Translations under genes and position numbers: made by a program
Shown here: in pieces, positions 16,366 through 24,485 of the stretch
Numbering within the stretch: position 1 is the first letter of the stretch
Layout: every line of letters starts with the position of its first letter
Assembly: GCA_030618975.1 (NCBI GenBank)
Contig: JAUXCH010000001.1
Coordinates: 1 to 40,374, forward strand
Source of the DNA: Planctomycetia bacterium
Lineage (GTDB): Bacteria; Planctomycetota; PLA2; JAEUHO01
Length of the DNA: 40,374 bases
Reading direction: 5' to 3'
The notes under the pieces: generated by a model
What the model saw: only the letters and a program-made list of their open reading frames with translations
Told to the model about the DNA's origin: nothing
The model's database searches: none

Positions 16366-16486
16366 GACGCTGGCGCGTGACGTCGATCCCGAAGAACGAG
16401 GCGCCGAACGTGGTGCGACCCTCGAACGAGTCGTGCATCCAGGAGAAGCGCCCGAAAGCGTGTTGCTTTCGGGCGCTCCCACCCAC
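16298..16486 (-). pseudogene. Possible antisense coding remnant
   Basis: The minus-strand frame ending at 16298 contains a protein-like stretch (FSWMHDSFEGRTTFGASFFG, then LRGFRIG) with almost only G/C third positions. I do not recognise a family, and the plus frame through the same bases is also G/C-ending, so coding is unproven. If real, it is the tail of a gene lost at the rearrangement. Confidence 0.2.
16448..16476 (-). terminator. Perfect 12-bp hairpin
   Basis: GCGCCCGAAAGC and GCTTTCGGGCGC are perfect inverted arms of 12 bp around a 5-nt loop. No T-tract follows on either strand. It lies between the acyltransferase remnant and the opposing lipoprotein region, where a bidirectional transcription stop would be expected. 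Confidence 0.5.
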
Positions 16487-16508
16487 CCCGCCCGAAGTCC
16501 CGGGCGGG
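16487..16508 (-). terminator. Second hairpin next to the lipoprotein-side genes
   Basis: CCCGCCCG/CGGGCGGG form an 8-bp stem with a 6-nt loop, beginning 5 nt after the stop codon (16514-16516) of the minus-strand fragment. With the 12-bp hairpin next to it, it forms a tandem pair. Confidence 0.45.
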
Positions 16509-16513
16509 TCATT

Positions 16514-16747
16514 TCACGTCACCGGCTCAGACCCAGCGACGGCCGCTGCCCCGGTGGGAGCGGACTCGGACGACGACGATCCGGGCGATGAAGAGCCCGT
16601 CGACGGGTGTGCTCCGGGGCCGCCCCCGACGTCGCAGCCGCCCTTCGCGCCCCTTTCACCGTTGCAGACGTAGACCGGAATTTCGCCGGGGGTGTCGACG
16701 CGGATGTCGCCGGCCGGGCAGTTCGCGCCCGGAGGCTCGTCCGTGAT
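16514..16747 (-). pseudogene. C-terminal fragment of a secreted DUF7151-like protein
   Basis: Seventy-seven codons ending in TGA include CPAGDIRVDTP and VYVCNGERGAKGGC, which resemble the 'CpaGG..i..G...VCNG' module of secreted proteins (DUF7151-type), then a Ser/Pro-rich tail. There is no start codon of its own. The frame is the same as that of the lipoprotein upstream but separated from it by a TGA, and the linker between them reads better in another frame (AGTVGGTPDSGVGPP). It looks like a frameshifted remnant. Confidence 0.4.
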
Positions 16748-16792
16748 GGCGGGCCCACGCCCGAGTCCGGGGTGCCGCCGACGGTTCCCGCG

Positions 16793-19282
16793 TCAATCGT
16801 CGACTGCGGCCTTCGTAGCGGGAACGGGAATCTCCCGGGTGATGTCGATCTCGGTGAGCTGCGGCCACCGCGTTCCGAATCCAGTATCCCGCGTCGTGCG
16901 GACGAGCACCGTCACCGCCGGCGTGGCCACCTTGGGGTCGAGGCTGTAGATGAGGCCGCGCGTCTCGGAGTCCTTGACGACCAGGTAGTTGGCGCCGACG
17001 ATGCGGCCGTCGGCGAGCTGGGTCAGCACACCCTCCGGCTCTTCCCCGGTCAGGTCGATGCCGTCGAAGTGGTGCAGCACCTGATAGCGAGAGCCCGTGG
17101 CCGCCGCCGGGTCGTATACGAAGAGCGTTCCCTTGTCGTTGCTGCCGCCCAACCTGGTGAGCCCGTAGAGCTTGCCGTCGGTTCCGTGCAGGAGGGCGCT
17201 CGAGGGCCCTGCACCGCCGGCCCCTCCGGTGAACTCGTGAATCACCGAGTAGCCCGTCCCGATCGCCGCAGCGAGGTCGATCTGGTAGAGCACGCCGTGG
17301 TCCGCGGCGCCCCCCGCGATGGTGGCCCCATAGAGCATCGTGCCCACCTTCGTCACGCCCACGGATGCATGGAGGCCCAGAGCCGGTGCGGCGGATGCGG
17401 TGAAGGTGTGCAACATCGTATAGGGTAGGGTGGGCTCGGCGGGCTCGTAGGAAAAGACCGTCGCGTCCGTCACTCCGTAGAGCGTCCCGGCGTCGTTGAC
17501 GAGGGTGTAGAAGGGCGGTACGTGCTCAGAACCCAGCTTTTCGAGGGAGGTCATCTTGAGGGTGGTGGGGTCGATCCGCAAGAGAGTAGGAAAGGGGATA
17601 TCAAGCGTAAACGCGAAACCAATGGCGTAGAGCATGCCGTCGGCACCCTCCGTCGGAGGCATGTAACCAGCATAGATGTAAGTATCGTTGGGGGATTCCC
17701 CCTCGCGCGTGCGCACGTAGCGCGTCGCGCCCGACACAGGGTCGAGTTCCATGACCCCTCCGCCTAAGTTGAACGCGAAGGGCGTCGTAGTGCCTACTCC
17801 CCCGGCGCCCAAGAAGCTGTAGAGCTTGCCGTTGGAGTGCAAGACCATGCCACTACGCGGCATGGCACCGTCCGGATAACCCAAGGACTGCTCGTGCAGG
17901 AACCCGTTGAATCGGTCGTACTCGAAGAGCGAGCCTTGGTTGAGGCTACCGCCGTTGCCGCCCATTCCGAGCACCCCTAGCGCCGTCGGCGTGAGCACCC
18001 CGCCGGTCTCCGTGCCCACGGACAGGGGCAAGGCGAGCATGGTCGATATCCTGTCGACGCGCACATCGAACGAGACGATTTTCGCCCGCTCTTCGCCCAC
18101 GACCGCGGGAGGGCCGGCTGTGCTATCACGCAAGGCCATGAGAACGCCCCCGCCGACGTCGTAGAGGGGCCTCTGCGCCATGTCCGCGTCCGCGAAAGCG
18201 TCCATCTCGAGAGTCGAGCCAGCCACGGAGATGTTGCCCAGTTCGACGACCGAACCGTGCCGGGCGGCGCCGTAGGTTTGGCAGGCCGAGTAGCGCTTCT
18301 GGTTCGCGGAAGAAACGGCCAGCCCCTGGACATGCCCGCCTGGCGCCCACCCAGTCTCGCCGGTTACGAAGATCCCGTTACCCTCAAAGTAGTACTCATC
18401 GCTCGTACGGAGTTGCCAGTGGTTCCCGACGCGCCTACCAATACTAAAATTGAGGGCGCCGAGGATCTGCCCCCCAAGCTCGGCCATGGTCGCGCCCCAG
18501 AGGACGCTCTCACCTACCTCTATATTGCGACTCACGATGACCCGGACTTCATCGCCCACCTGCGTGGGGTCGTGGACCCACAGTGTCCCCCCACTGTTCA
18601 CGCCCCCATGGGTACACGTGCCGTAGATGCGCCCGTTGCTGGCCAGAATCATCTGGCTCTGAGGTAGCCAGCCCGTCGTGTCACGATCGAATACGTGTAC
18701 AGTCTCGAGGATATCCGTTGAAATCGTGTAGCGGAAAAGCGAGCCCGTCGGTAGTCGAGGCTGATCGGTCGCCACGCCGTACAACACGTCGTCCGAGACG
18801 AAGACCGGCGCAAAGTTGGGCGCGTATACGGTGTCGCCCCCACCCATGGAGTAGACCGTGGTCAGGGCGCGCGTGGCGGGGTCGAAGCGAACGATGCCGC
18901 CCCCCACCCACGTACCACCGTGGGGAATGAACCCATAGTACGTGCCGTCGCTTGGGTGAGCGGTGAACCCGGACGGTGGTGTAACCAGCTTCATCCCGTA
19001 TCCGGGACTTCCGGTGAAGGTGTGCAACGCCTGGGTGCCGCCGGCGAGCAGATCGTGCTCGAAGATCGCGCCCGCTTCCCCCGCGCCGCCGTGCTCGCCC
19101 GCACCGACGAGAGCGTGCACATGGACCGGCGGAAGCGGCGGAATCGGCGGAATAATCGGCGGATCCGTCGGGTCCGTCGGATCCTCGCCGCCGTTTCCTC
19201 CTGACGAGGCGCCGCACCCAACCGTGACCACGAGGGCCGTTACAAGCAATGCACGCCAGAGGCGCTGAAGGTGAAGTGACAT
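16793..19282 (-). CDS. Large lipoprotein with Gloeo_Verruco-type repeats
   Basis: An 829-residue predicted lipoprotein. The signal ends in the lipobox TVGC (C23); a Pro/Asp-rich spacer follows, then a long array of beta-propeller-like repeats. Each repeat carries a short 'G.LF.YD' element (GSLFEYD, GVLYQID, GTLFVYD) followed by 'LhxF.g' and 'DGKLYGLT..GG'. This is the pattern of the TIGR03803/Gloeo_Verruco extracellular repeat. Function is unknown; surface binding is plausible. GGAG lies 6-9 nt before the ATG. Codons are less GC-biased than those of neighbours, especially 17.4-18.9 kb, suggesting separate ancestry. It lies on the opposite strand, inside the acyltransferase locus. Confidence 0.85.
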   Translation of the reverse strand: MSLHLQRLWRALLVTALVVTVGCGASSGGNGGEDPTDPTDPPIIPPIPPLPPVHVHALVGAGEHGGAGEAGAIFEHDLLAGGTQALHTFTGSPGYGMKLVTPPSGFTAHPSDGTYYGFIPHGGTWVGGGIVRFDPATRALTTVYSMGGGDTVYAPNFAPVFVSDDVLYGVATDQPRLPTGSLFRYTISTDILETVHVFDRDTTGWLPQSQMILASNGRIYGTCTHGGVNSGGTLWVHDPTQVGDEVRVIVSRNIEVGESVLWGATMAELGGQILGALNFSIGRRVGNHWQLRTSDEYYFEGNGIFVTGETGWAPGGHVQGLAVSSANQKRYSACQTYGAARHGSVVELGNISVAGSTLEMDAFADADMAQRPLYDVGGGVLMALRDSTAGPPAVVGEERAKIVSFDVRVDRISTMLALPLSVGTETGGVLTPTALGVLGMGGNGGSLNQGSLFEYDRFNGFLHEQSLGYPDGAMPRSGMVLHSNGKLYSFLGAGGVGTTTPFAFNLGGGVMELDPVSGATRYVRTREGESPNDTYIYAGYMPPTEGADGMLYAIGFAFTLDIPFPTLLRIDPTTLKMTSLEKLGSEHVPPFYTLVNDAGTLYGVTDATVFSYEPAEPTLPYTMLHTFTASAAPALGLHASVGVTKVGTMLYGATIAGGAADHGVLYQIDLAAAIGTGYSVIHEFTGGAGGAGPSSALLHGTDGKLYGLTRLGGSNDKGTLFVYDPAAATGSRYQVLHHFDGIDLTGEEPEGVLTQLADGRIVGANYLVVKDSETRGLIYSLDPKVATPAVTVLVRTTRDTGFGTRWPQLTEIDITREIPVPATKAAVDD

Positions 19283-19404
19283 GATCTGCTCCGGATCCTC
19301 GTTTTCGGTCCCGGGATGCTAACCCCGGGTTCATCGGTCCATCAGGGAGAACCCCGTCGACAGACCAGTCAGGTCCCCCCCCCCAGGAGAGGGCGGCGGG
19401 GGCA

Positions 19405-19436
19405 GGGCGGCAGGGCGGCAGGGCGGCAGGGCGGCA
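19405..19436. repeat. GGGCGGCA minisatellite, four perfect copies
   Basis: Four head-to-tail copies of GGGCGGCA with degenerate partial copies just before (19391-19404). It sits at the edge of the inserted segment, upstream of the lipoprotein gene. Confidence 0.9.
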
Positions 19437-19442
19437 TGAGGA

Positions 19443-19461
19443 AGGCCCATCAAAGGGGCCT
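19443..19461. terminator. Short GC hairpin
   Basis: AGGCCC/GGGCCT, a 6-bp stem with loop ATCAAAG, with no T-tract. It could stop transcription between the lipoprotein promoter region and the acyltransferase part. Confidence 0.25.
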
Positions 19462-19645
19462 CAATGCATGGGGTTCAACCTACATTCCGCAGGTCGCGTG
19501 ACTCGAACCGCGGAATATCCGAACGCGCTAACCCCGTGCACGGCAGTTGGTTCCGTCACTTGCAGGTAAGTTGCCTTGCCCTCCTCAGCACTACGAGGAT
19601 CTTCGATTCCTCCTGTTCGATGGTCTGTAGCTCGCGCTGGCCCTC

Positions 19646-22279
19646 GTGTTCCCGGAGGGCCACAGCCACCTGGACGCGGAGCTGAAGGCCATTCGGCGCG
19701 GCGCGGCCAGCATCACCCTCGGCGGCGAGGTCGGCGCCGGGTTCGAGCTCGGTCTCCGGGTCGTGCCGCTCGGGCTCCACTACGAACCCAAGCAGCAGTT
19801 CGACGGCGAGGTCCACGTCCGGGTCGGAGAGAGCTTCGGCATCCGGGACCTGGCGGACGTACCCCGCGAGGAGGCGCTGCGCACGATCCAGGATCGGATC
19901 GCCGCGTCGCTGCGCCCCCTGGTCCTGCACCTGGACCGGGTCGACCTCGAGCCCCTGGTGCGGGGCGTCGCCGAGGTCTACGACGAGCACCAGAGGGCAT
20001 CGGCGGGGCGGCTCGAGCCGCGATCGAAGGTGGACGTCGTCCGCATGTCGGCCGCGTGCCTCAACCACTTCCTCGCCGCCGATCCGTCGGCCGTGGACCG
20101 CACGCGACGCTACCTCCGCCAGGTCCAGCGGCTCGAACGCCGCGCCGGCATCCACGGCGAGGCGGTCGAGGTGCGCTCCCGGCCGATCCGAAGCCTCCTC
20201 GCGTTCGGCGGCACGCTGCTGCTCGTCGTGCTCGGCTTCCCCGCGTACCTCCTGGGAATCCTGACCGGCTACCTGCCCTACCGCCTGACCGACACGGTGG
20301 CCCGCGCCGTGGCGAAGCGCCGGAAGAAGACGACGCTGCCCCGACTGCGCATCGTCACGGGTGCCGTCGTGTTCCCCGTGACGTGGGGCGTCATGACGCT
20401 CTGCGTCTGGCTCTGGTCCCGGTCTCCCGGTTTCACGCTCTTCAGCCTGGTCGCGATCGTCGCCTCGGGACTGTTCGCGAGGATCTACGCGGAGCGCGTG
20501 CGGTTCCGGTGGGTACGGCTCGCGGGTCTTCTACCGATTCGCAAGCCGGGCATGCGCCGGGTGGCGCACGCCCGCCGACGCCTGCTCGAGCTGGTGGACG
20601 AGCTCGTCCAGCGGTACCGGACCGAGACGGGGATCCGACTGCTCCCCCCGCGGCGCACTTCCTGGACCTCCCGCGTGCCGTGGCGAAGGACCGCTGCGAT
20701 CATCCTGACCGGCCTGATCGTGTGGTTCGCGTTCGGGTTTCGCGACGCAAGACTCCGCGAGCTCCCGGATCGGCCGTCGCCCTGGGCCACCCTCGACACC
20801 GCGCGCGCCACGACGACGCTCGAACGCGACGCGCAGGAGCTGGTCTCGCTGCTCGACACGCTGGATCGACTCGAGACCGGGATGTACGAGCTGAAGAAGG
20901 GGTTCGACGCGGGGGAGCGCGACTTCACGGACGTGGCGGACGACCGCGCCATCCGCCGAGCGCTGCTCACCTACCTGTCGTGCCGCAGCGCGCTGTTCCG
21001 CCTCGCCTGGTTCTACCGGGCGCCCGACCGCCCAGACGAGTCCGAGCTCAGCGTGAGGGCCTTCGTGCTGGGGTACACGGCCGGCCTCGAGCTGTGTCGG
21101 CGCGGCCTGCAGCTGGTCTCGGTCTTCGACGGATGCCCCAACGCCATCCGCAAGCTCAACGAAGGCGATGCGGCGTGGTCCCTGCCCGCGAAGACGTACG
21201 ACCGGGTGCGGCAAAACCTCGCCAGCACCGACGTCTACGACGAGCTGGCCGTGGCCACGGCGCGCTACGAGCGCCTGGGGACCGAGCAGCCCCGGCCGAC
21301 GAGGGAACCCTGGGTCCGCATCTGGAACGAGGCGGACGAAGGCCGGGCCGTCGTGAAGAAGCTGTCTGACGAGCGGTGGACGCTCAAGTGGGACGCCGCC
21401 GTCGCGCGCGCGGAGGGCACCGCCGAGGAGGCCCGCTACGCGGCCAATAAACTCGTCGCGGGCCTCATCGGCGGGGTACGGATCCGCGAGGGGGAGCTGT
21501 CGGAAGGCCTCATCAGCGACGCGCAGGTCGAGTGGCTGCGCGAGGAGCACCTCGAGCCCGGCGACATCCTGCTCGAGCGCCGCAACTGGGCCCTGTCCAA
21601 CGTCTTCCTCCCGGGGTTCTGGACGCATGCCGCGGTCTACGTGGGAGGGCTCGACGGCGTACGCGCGTTGGGCATCCAGGACGACGAGCGCGTACAACCC
21701 GTCCTCGAGGCGCTCGCTCGACCGGACGAGCACGGCGCCACCCCCCGGATCGTCGAGGCGCTCGCTCCGGGCGTCATCCTGAGTTCCCTGGAGGAGTCCG
21801 TGGGCAGCGCGGATGCCGTGTGCGTGCTGCGGCCGAAGCTCGAGCCGGACGTGCTCGCCGACGCCGTGGCGCACGCCCTGAAGCACCACGGGAAACCGTA
21901 CGACTTCGACTTCGACTTCTTCTCGTCCGACCGCCTCGTCTGCACCGAGCTCGTGTACCGGGCCTTCCAGGGGCCGATCGATTTCGAGCTCCAGCACATC
22001 CTGGGGCGCCGGACGCTGCCGGCCCTCGGGATCCTGAGGAAGTGGGCCGCGGAACGGACCCACCCCGAGGCGCAGCTCGAGCTCGTCTGCTTCCTGGACT
22101 CGGACGAGGCCGCCGGCGTGGCGCGTCCGGGCACGGAGACGGAGTTGCTGGGCACCCTCGACCGACCCGCCCTCACCGTGCTCCAGGCGCACGGAGGTAG
22201 CTCCCGGATGCCACTCGCCGCCCTCGTCACCCTCGCCGTCCTCTTCCTCGCCGCGCTCCTCTTCCTCCGCCGGCGCTGA
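19646..22279 (+). CDS. 5'-truncated PlsC-type acyltransferase fused to a YiiX-like cysteine hydrolase
   Basis: An open frame of 877 codons from GTG 19646. It starts exactly at acyltransferase motif III (FPEGHSH) and lacks motif I. The codon six before is TAG, and no ribosome-binding site precedes the GTG, so the present start is suspect. Residues 1-320 are the acyltransferase C-terminal half with hydrophobic segments near 185-215 and 240-285. A helix near 350 opens a second module ending in a YiiX/YebB-like permuted NlpC/P60 domain: H661 (FWTHAAVYVGG) and C766 (RLVCTELVYRAF). A C-terminal helix (about 853-873) would anchor it. Both activities act on acyl lipids or acyl adducts in their families; lipid remodelling is inference. 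The reading frame is intact throughout, so the damage may be recent. Confidence 0.65.
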   Translation: MFPEGHSHLDAELKAIRRGAASITLGGEVGAGFELGLRVVPLGLHYEPKQQFDGEVHVRVGESFGIRDLADVPREEALRTIQDRIAASLRPLVLHLDRVDLEPLVRGVAEVYDEHQRASAGRLEPRSKVDVVRMSAACLNHFLAADPSAVDRTRRYLRQVQRLERRAGIHGEAVEVRSRPIRSLLAFGGTLLLVVLGFPAYLLGILTGYLPYRLTDTVARAVAKRRKKTTLPRLRIVTGAVVFPVTWGVMTLCVWLWSRSPGFTLFSLVAIVASGLFARIYAERVRFRWVRLAGLLPIRKPGMRRVAHARRRLLELVDELVQRYRTETGIRLLPPRRTSWTSRVPWRRTAAIILTGLIVWFAFGFRDARLRELPDRPSPWATLDTARATTTLERDAQELVSLLDTLDRLETGMYELKKGFDAGERDFTDVADDRAIRRALLTYLSCRSALFRLAWFYRAPDRPDESELSVRAFVLGYTAGLELCRRGLQLVSVFDGCPNAIRKLNEGDAAWSLPAKTYDRVRQNLASTDVYDELAVATARYERLGTEQPRPTREPWVRIWNEADEGRAVVKKLSDERWTLKWDAAVARAEGTAEEARYAANKLVAGLIGGVRIREGELSEGLISDAQVEWLREEHLEPGDILLERRNWALSNVFLPGFWTHAAVYVGGLDGVRALGIQDDERVQPVLEALARPDEHGATPRIVEALAPGVILSSLEESVGSADAVCVLRPKLEPDVLADAVAHALKHHGKPYDFDFDFFSSDRLVCTELVYRAFQGPIDFELQHILGRRTLPALGILRKWAAERTHPEAQLELVCFLDSDEAAGVARPGTETELLGTLDRPALTVLQAHGGSSRMPLAALVTLAVLFLAALLFLRRR
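20454..20552 (+). repeat. Direct repeat, right copy
   Basis: Partner of 16267-16365, 4187 bp away, in the same orientation. Here the sequence is part of an uninterrupted frame and encodes IVASGLFARIYAERV and the following residues. Confidence 0.9.
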
Positions 22280-22314
22280 GGTGCCGTTCGGGATTCGGGT
22301 TCGTGGCCGAGAGG

Positions 22315-24312
22315 TCAGCGCGTGACGACGGCCAGGGGCACGGTGGCGCGCTTGAGGAACAGGATCGCGAACGCGGTCTCCACCACTTCCGCGTAGTTGC
22401 CCCGCCAGAGCCCGTCCCGACCCTGATCGTCCACGAGCCGCCGGGCGCCCGGGACATACCAGGGCTTGCCCCCGATGACCTTGCGCTGCCCGAGCACGCC
22501 GGATCGCTCGATGGCGTAGAGCGCGTAGAGCGTGTCCTTGTCGAGCTTCATGACGGCGCCGAGCGCCTGGAACGCCTCCTCGACGACCTCGCGGATCGCG
22601 CTCGCGTCCTCCTCGCCGAACTTGCCGTTCTCGAGGCAGATCAGGAGGCACGAGACACCGGCGGCCGTCATGCTGGAAGAGCCGCGGGCGGCGGGCTGGA
22701 CGGCGTAGGAGAAGCCGCCGTCCGCACACCTGTGCTCCAGGAAGTACTCCCCGATCTTCTTCCACGTCGAACGGCGGATCCGGACACCGGCCCGCGCGGC
22801 GGCGCGGAGACCCAGCACGGCGTACTGGGTGTTGGAGTTGTCGCCGTTGCCCGTGGGGTAGCCCCACAGTCCGGCGTCGAGCTGGGTCTCGAGCAGGCGG
22901 CGCGCGCAGGCCGTGATGTGACGGCGGTAGCGCTTCGCGCCCAGCGCCTCCAGCGCCATGGCGACGAGGCCCGCGTCGTACGTCGTCTCGGGGACGGGCG
23001 CCTTCTGCAGGTAGTCGAGGGCGGCCTGCATGCGCTTGTCGCGGCGGTCGAAGCCCGCTGCGTGCAGCGCGAGGACGACCAGCGCCGTCGTGCCGACCGG
23101 GTGCGACGCGTACTTCCAGGGCGGCGTCTTGCCCTGGAGCGCGAACAGGGCGGCCGCGCCGCGCTCGATCGCCAGGTCCACGAGCGCCTGATCGACGCCG
23201 TTCGCGTCGGGCGCTTTCACGGTGGCGAGGTCGAAGGCCTCTCCGTAGTTCGCCCACCAGCGCTCCCACAGGTCGATCCGCTCTCCGTACTGCTGGCCCG
23301 TGATCCGCTCCAGGGAGACCCGCGCCTCGGCGGCCAGGACACGGCGCTGCTCGCCGAGGAGGGCGATCAGCAGCGGGATCGACGCCTTCGCAGGCGCCCG
23401 CCGCGCCGCCCTCACGCCGGCCACCGCGACGTCCTCCCGCTCGTCGCGAAGCGCGCGCGAGATCGCTTCGCGTCCGCCCTCCGTGGCGGCGCCCACGGCG
23501 CCGATCGCCTCGACGAGGATCGCCGTGAGCTCGGTGTCCGCTCGTTCGAGCAGGGCGACCATGGCGGGCTCGGCCTCCGCGACCACGGCTCGCGAGGCGA
23601 TCGTGACGGCACGCACCACCTGGTCGCGACCGGCTGCCGCGATCACCTCGCCGAGAACGGCCCGGATCGGCGCGTCGCCCGCGGCGAACACCGGCAGGAT
23701 CTGGTCGCGGTCGTAGCGCCGCGCGTCGTCGTACAACCGCACGAGGATCCGGGCGGCCTGCGGCGTCTTCGCCGCGACGAGCACCGAGACGAGCGATGTC
23801 GCCCCCGTGGGAAACTGCTCGAGAAAGCGCTCGGCCTCGGGCAGGAACCGTGGGTCGCCTCGTCGGCCCAGATAGCGGACGACGTTGGCGCGCGCCCCCT
23901 GGTCTCCGCCCGCGAGCACCCGCTCGACGATCGCCTCGGGCAGCGCCTCATGACGACCGTTCGTCAGCGCGTGGAAGACCGTGGAGCGCAGACCCGAGTC
24001 GCCGTCCCGGTAGATGGCGAGCAGCCTTTCGAACACGAGAGGGAGGGGGATGCGCGCCACCTGGTGGATCGTGTTGAGCTGGATCGAGCGGTCCTCGTCC
24101 TCCTCGACCACCTGCAGGAGGAACCGCGCCGCCCGCTCCGTGTTCAGCGCCGCCAGCGCCTTCACGGTCTCGATCCGGGCGGCGTACGCTTCCTTCTTCT
24201 CGCGGGCGAAGCGCTTCTCGAGCACGTCGAAGGTGTCGGCTCCGGCGGCGTCCCCCGCCGACAGGAGCAGGAGCAGGAGGGTCGCAAGGACAGGGACGAA
24301 TCGGCGGATCAT
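22315..24312 (-). CDS. Exported HEAT-repeat/terpenoid-cyclase-like repeat protein
   Basis: A 665-residue protein with a Sec signal (1-24), an armadillo/HEAT-like helical half (about 40-345) and a C-terminal half with alpha/alpha-barrel repeats like prenyltransferase/squalene-cyclase proteins (GLWGYPTGNGDNSNTQYAVL, DGGFSYA, DGLWRGNYAEVVETAFA). No cyclase DxDD motif is seen, so it is probably structural or binding. There is no Shine-Dalgarno sequence before the ATG at 24310-24312; TATCCT lies 8 nt upstream. It is convergent with the acyltransferase fusion with 35 bp between stops. Confidence 0.8.
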   Translation of the reverse strand: MIRRFVPVLATLLLLLLSAGDAAGADTFDVLEKRFAREKKEAYAARIETVKALAALNTERAARFLLQVVEEDEDRSIQLNTIHQVARIPLPLVFERLLAIYRDGDSGLRSTVFHALTNGRHEALPEAIVERVLAGGDQGARANVVRYLGRRGDPRFLPEAERFLEQFPTGATSLVSVLVAAKTPQAARILVRLYDDARRYDRDQILPVFAAGDAPIRAVLGEVIAAAGRDQVVRAVTIASRAVVAEAEPAMVALLERADTELTAILVEAIGAVGAATEGGREAISRALRDEREDVAVAGVRAARRAPAKASIPLLIALLGEQRRVLAAEARVSLERITGQQYGERIDLWERWWANYGEAFDLATVKAPDANGVDQALVDLAIERGAAALFALQGKTPPWKYASHPVGTTALVVLALHAAGFDRRDKRMQAALDYLQKAPVPETTYDAGLVAMALEALGAKRYRRHITACARRLLETQLDAGLWGYPTGNGDNSNTQYAVLGLRAAARAGVRIRRSTWKKIGEYFLEHRCADGGFSYAVQPAARGSSSMTAAGVSCLLICLENGKFGEEDASAIREVVEEAFQALGAVMKLDKDTLYALYAIERSGVLGQRKVIGGKPWYVPGARRLVDDQGRDGLWRGNYAEVVETAFAILFLKRATVPLAVVTR

Positions 24313-24485
24313 GGGAGCAGAGGATACGCCCGCCGCCTCGCGGAAGCCCGAACGTGCGAATGTGAAGGGAGCCGCGCCGGAGATCGCCGGCTCCCGGTGG
24401 AGTCTCCCCGGGAGACCTCAGGTCGTCGTGCGAACCACGTGCGCGCGGGTCGAACCCGAACTGCCGTTCCGGACCGATTCAGCTG

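Larger units (their letters stand above)
19283..19645. other. Low-complexity junction region
   Basis: No gene supported in these 363 bases. They hold a run of ten C (19375-19384), an 8-bp minisatellite (19405-19436), a short hairpin (19443-19461) and an inverted repeat ATTCCGC/GCGGAAT (19484-19490, 19510-19516). Immediately before 19646 the sequence in the acyltransferase frame reads TAG and then LALALV, so homology begins at about 19631. Confidence 0.6.

Noticed and set aside
19405..19436. CRISPR array
   Set aside because: The units are 8 bp without spacers; this is a minisatellite.
19480..19516. tRNA-like T-loop on the minus strand (GGTTCGAGTC)
   Set aside because: The flanking bases do not pair as a T-stem, and no acceptor or anticodon arm can be built.
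20531..23269. A 912-codon minus-strand open frame
   Set aside because: It runs antisense to the acyltransferase/YiiX gene and out of frame with the HEAT gene. The domain motifs are all in the other frames.
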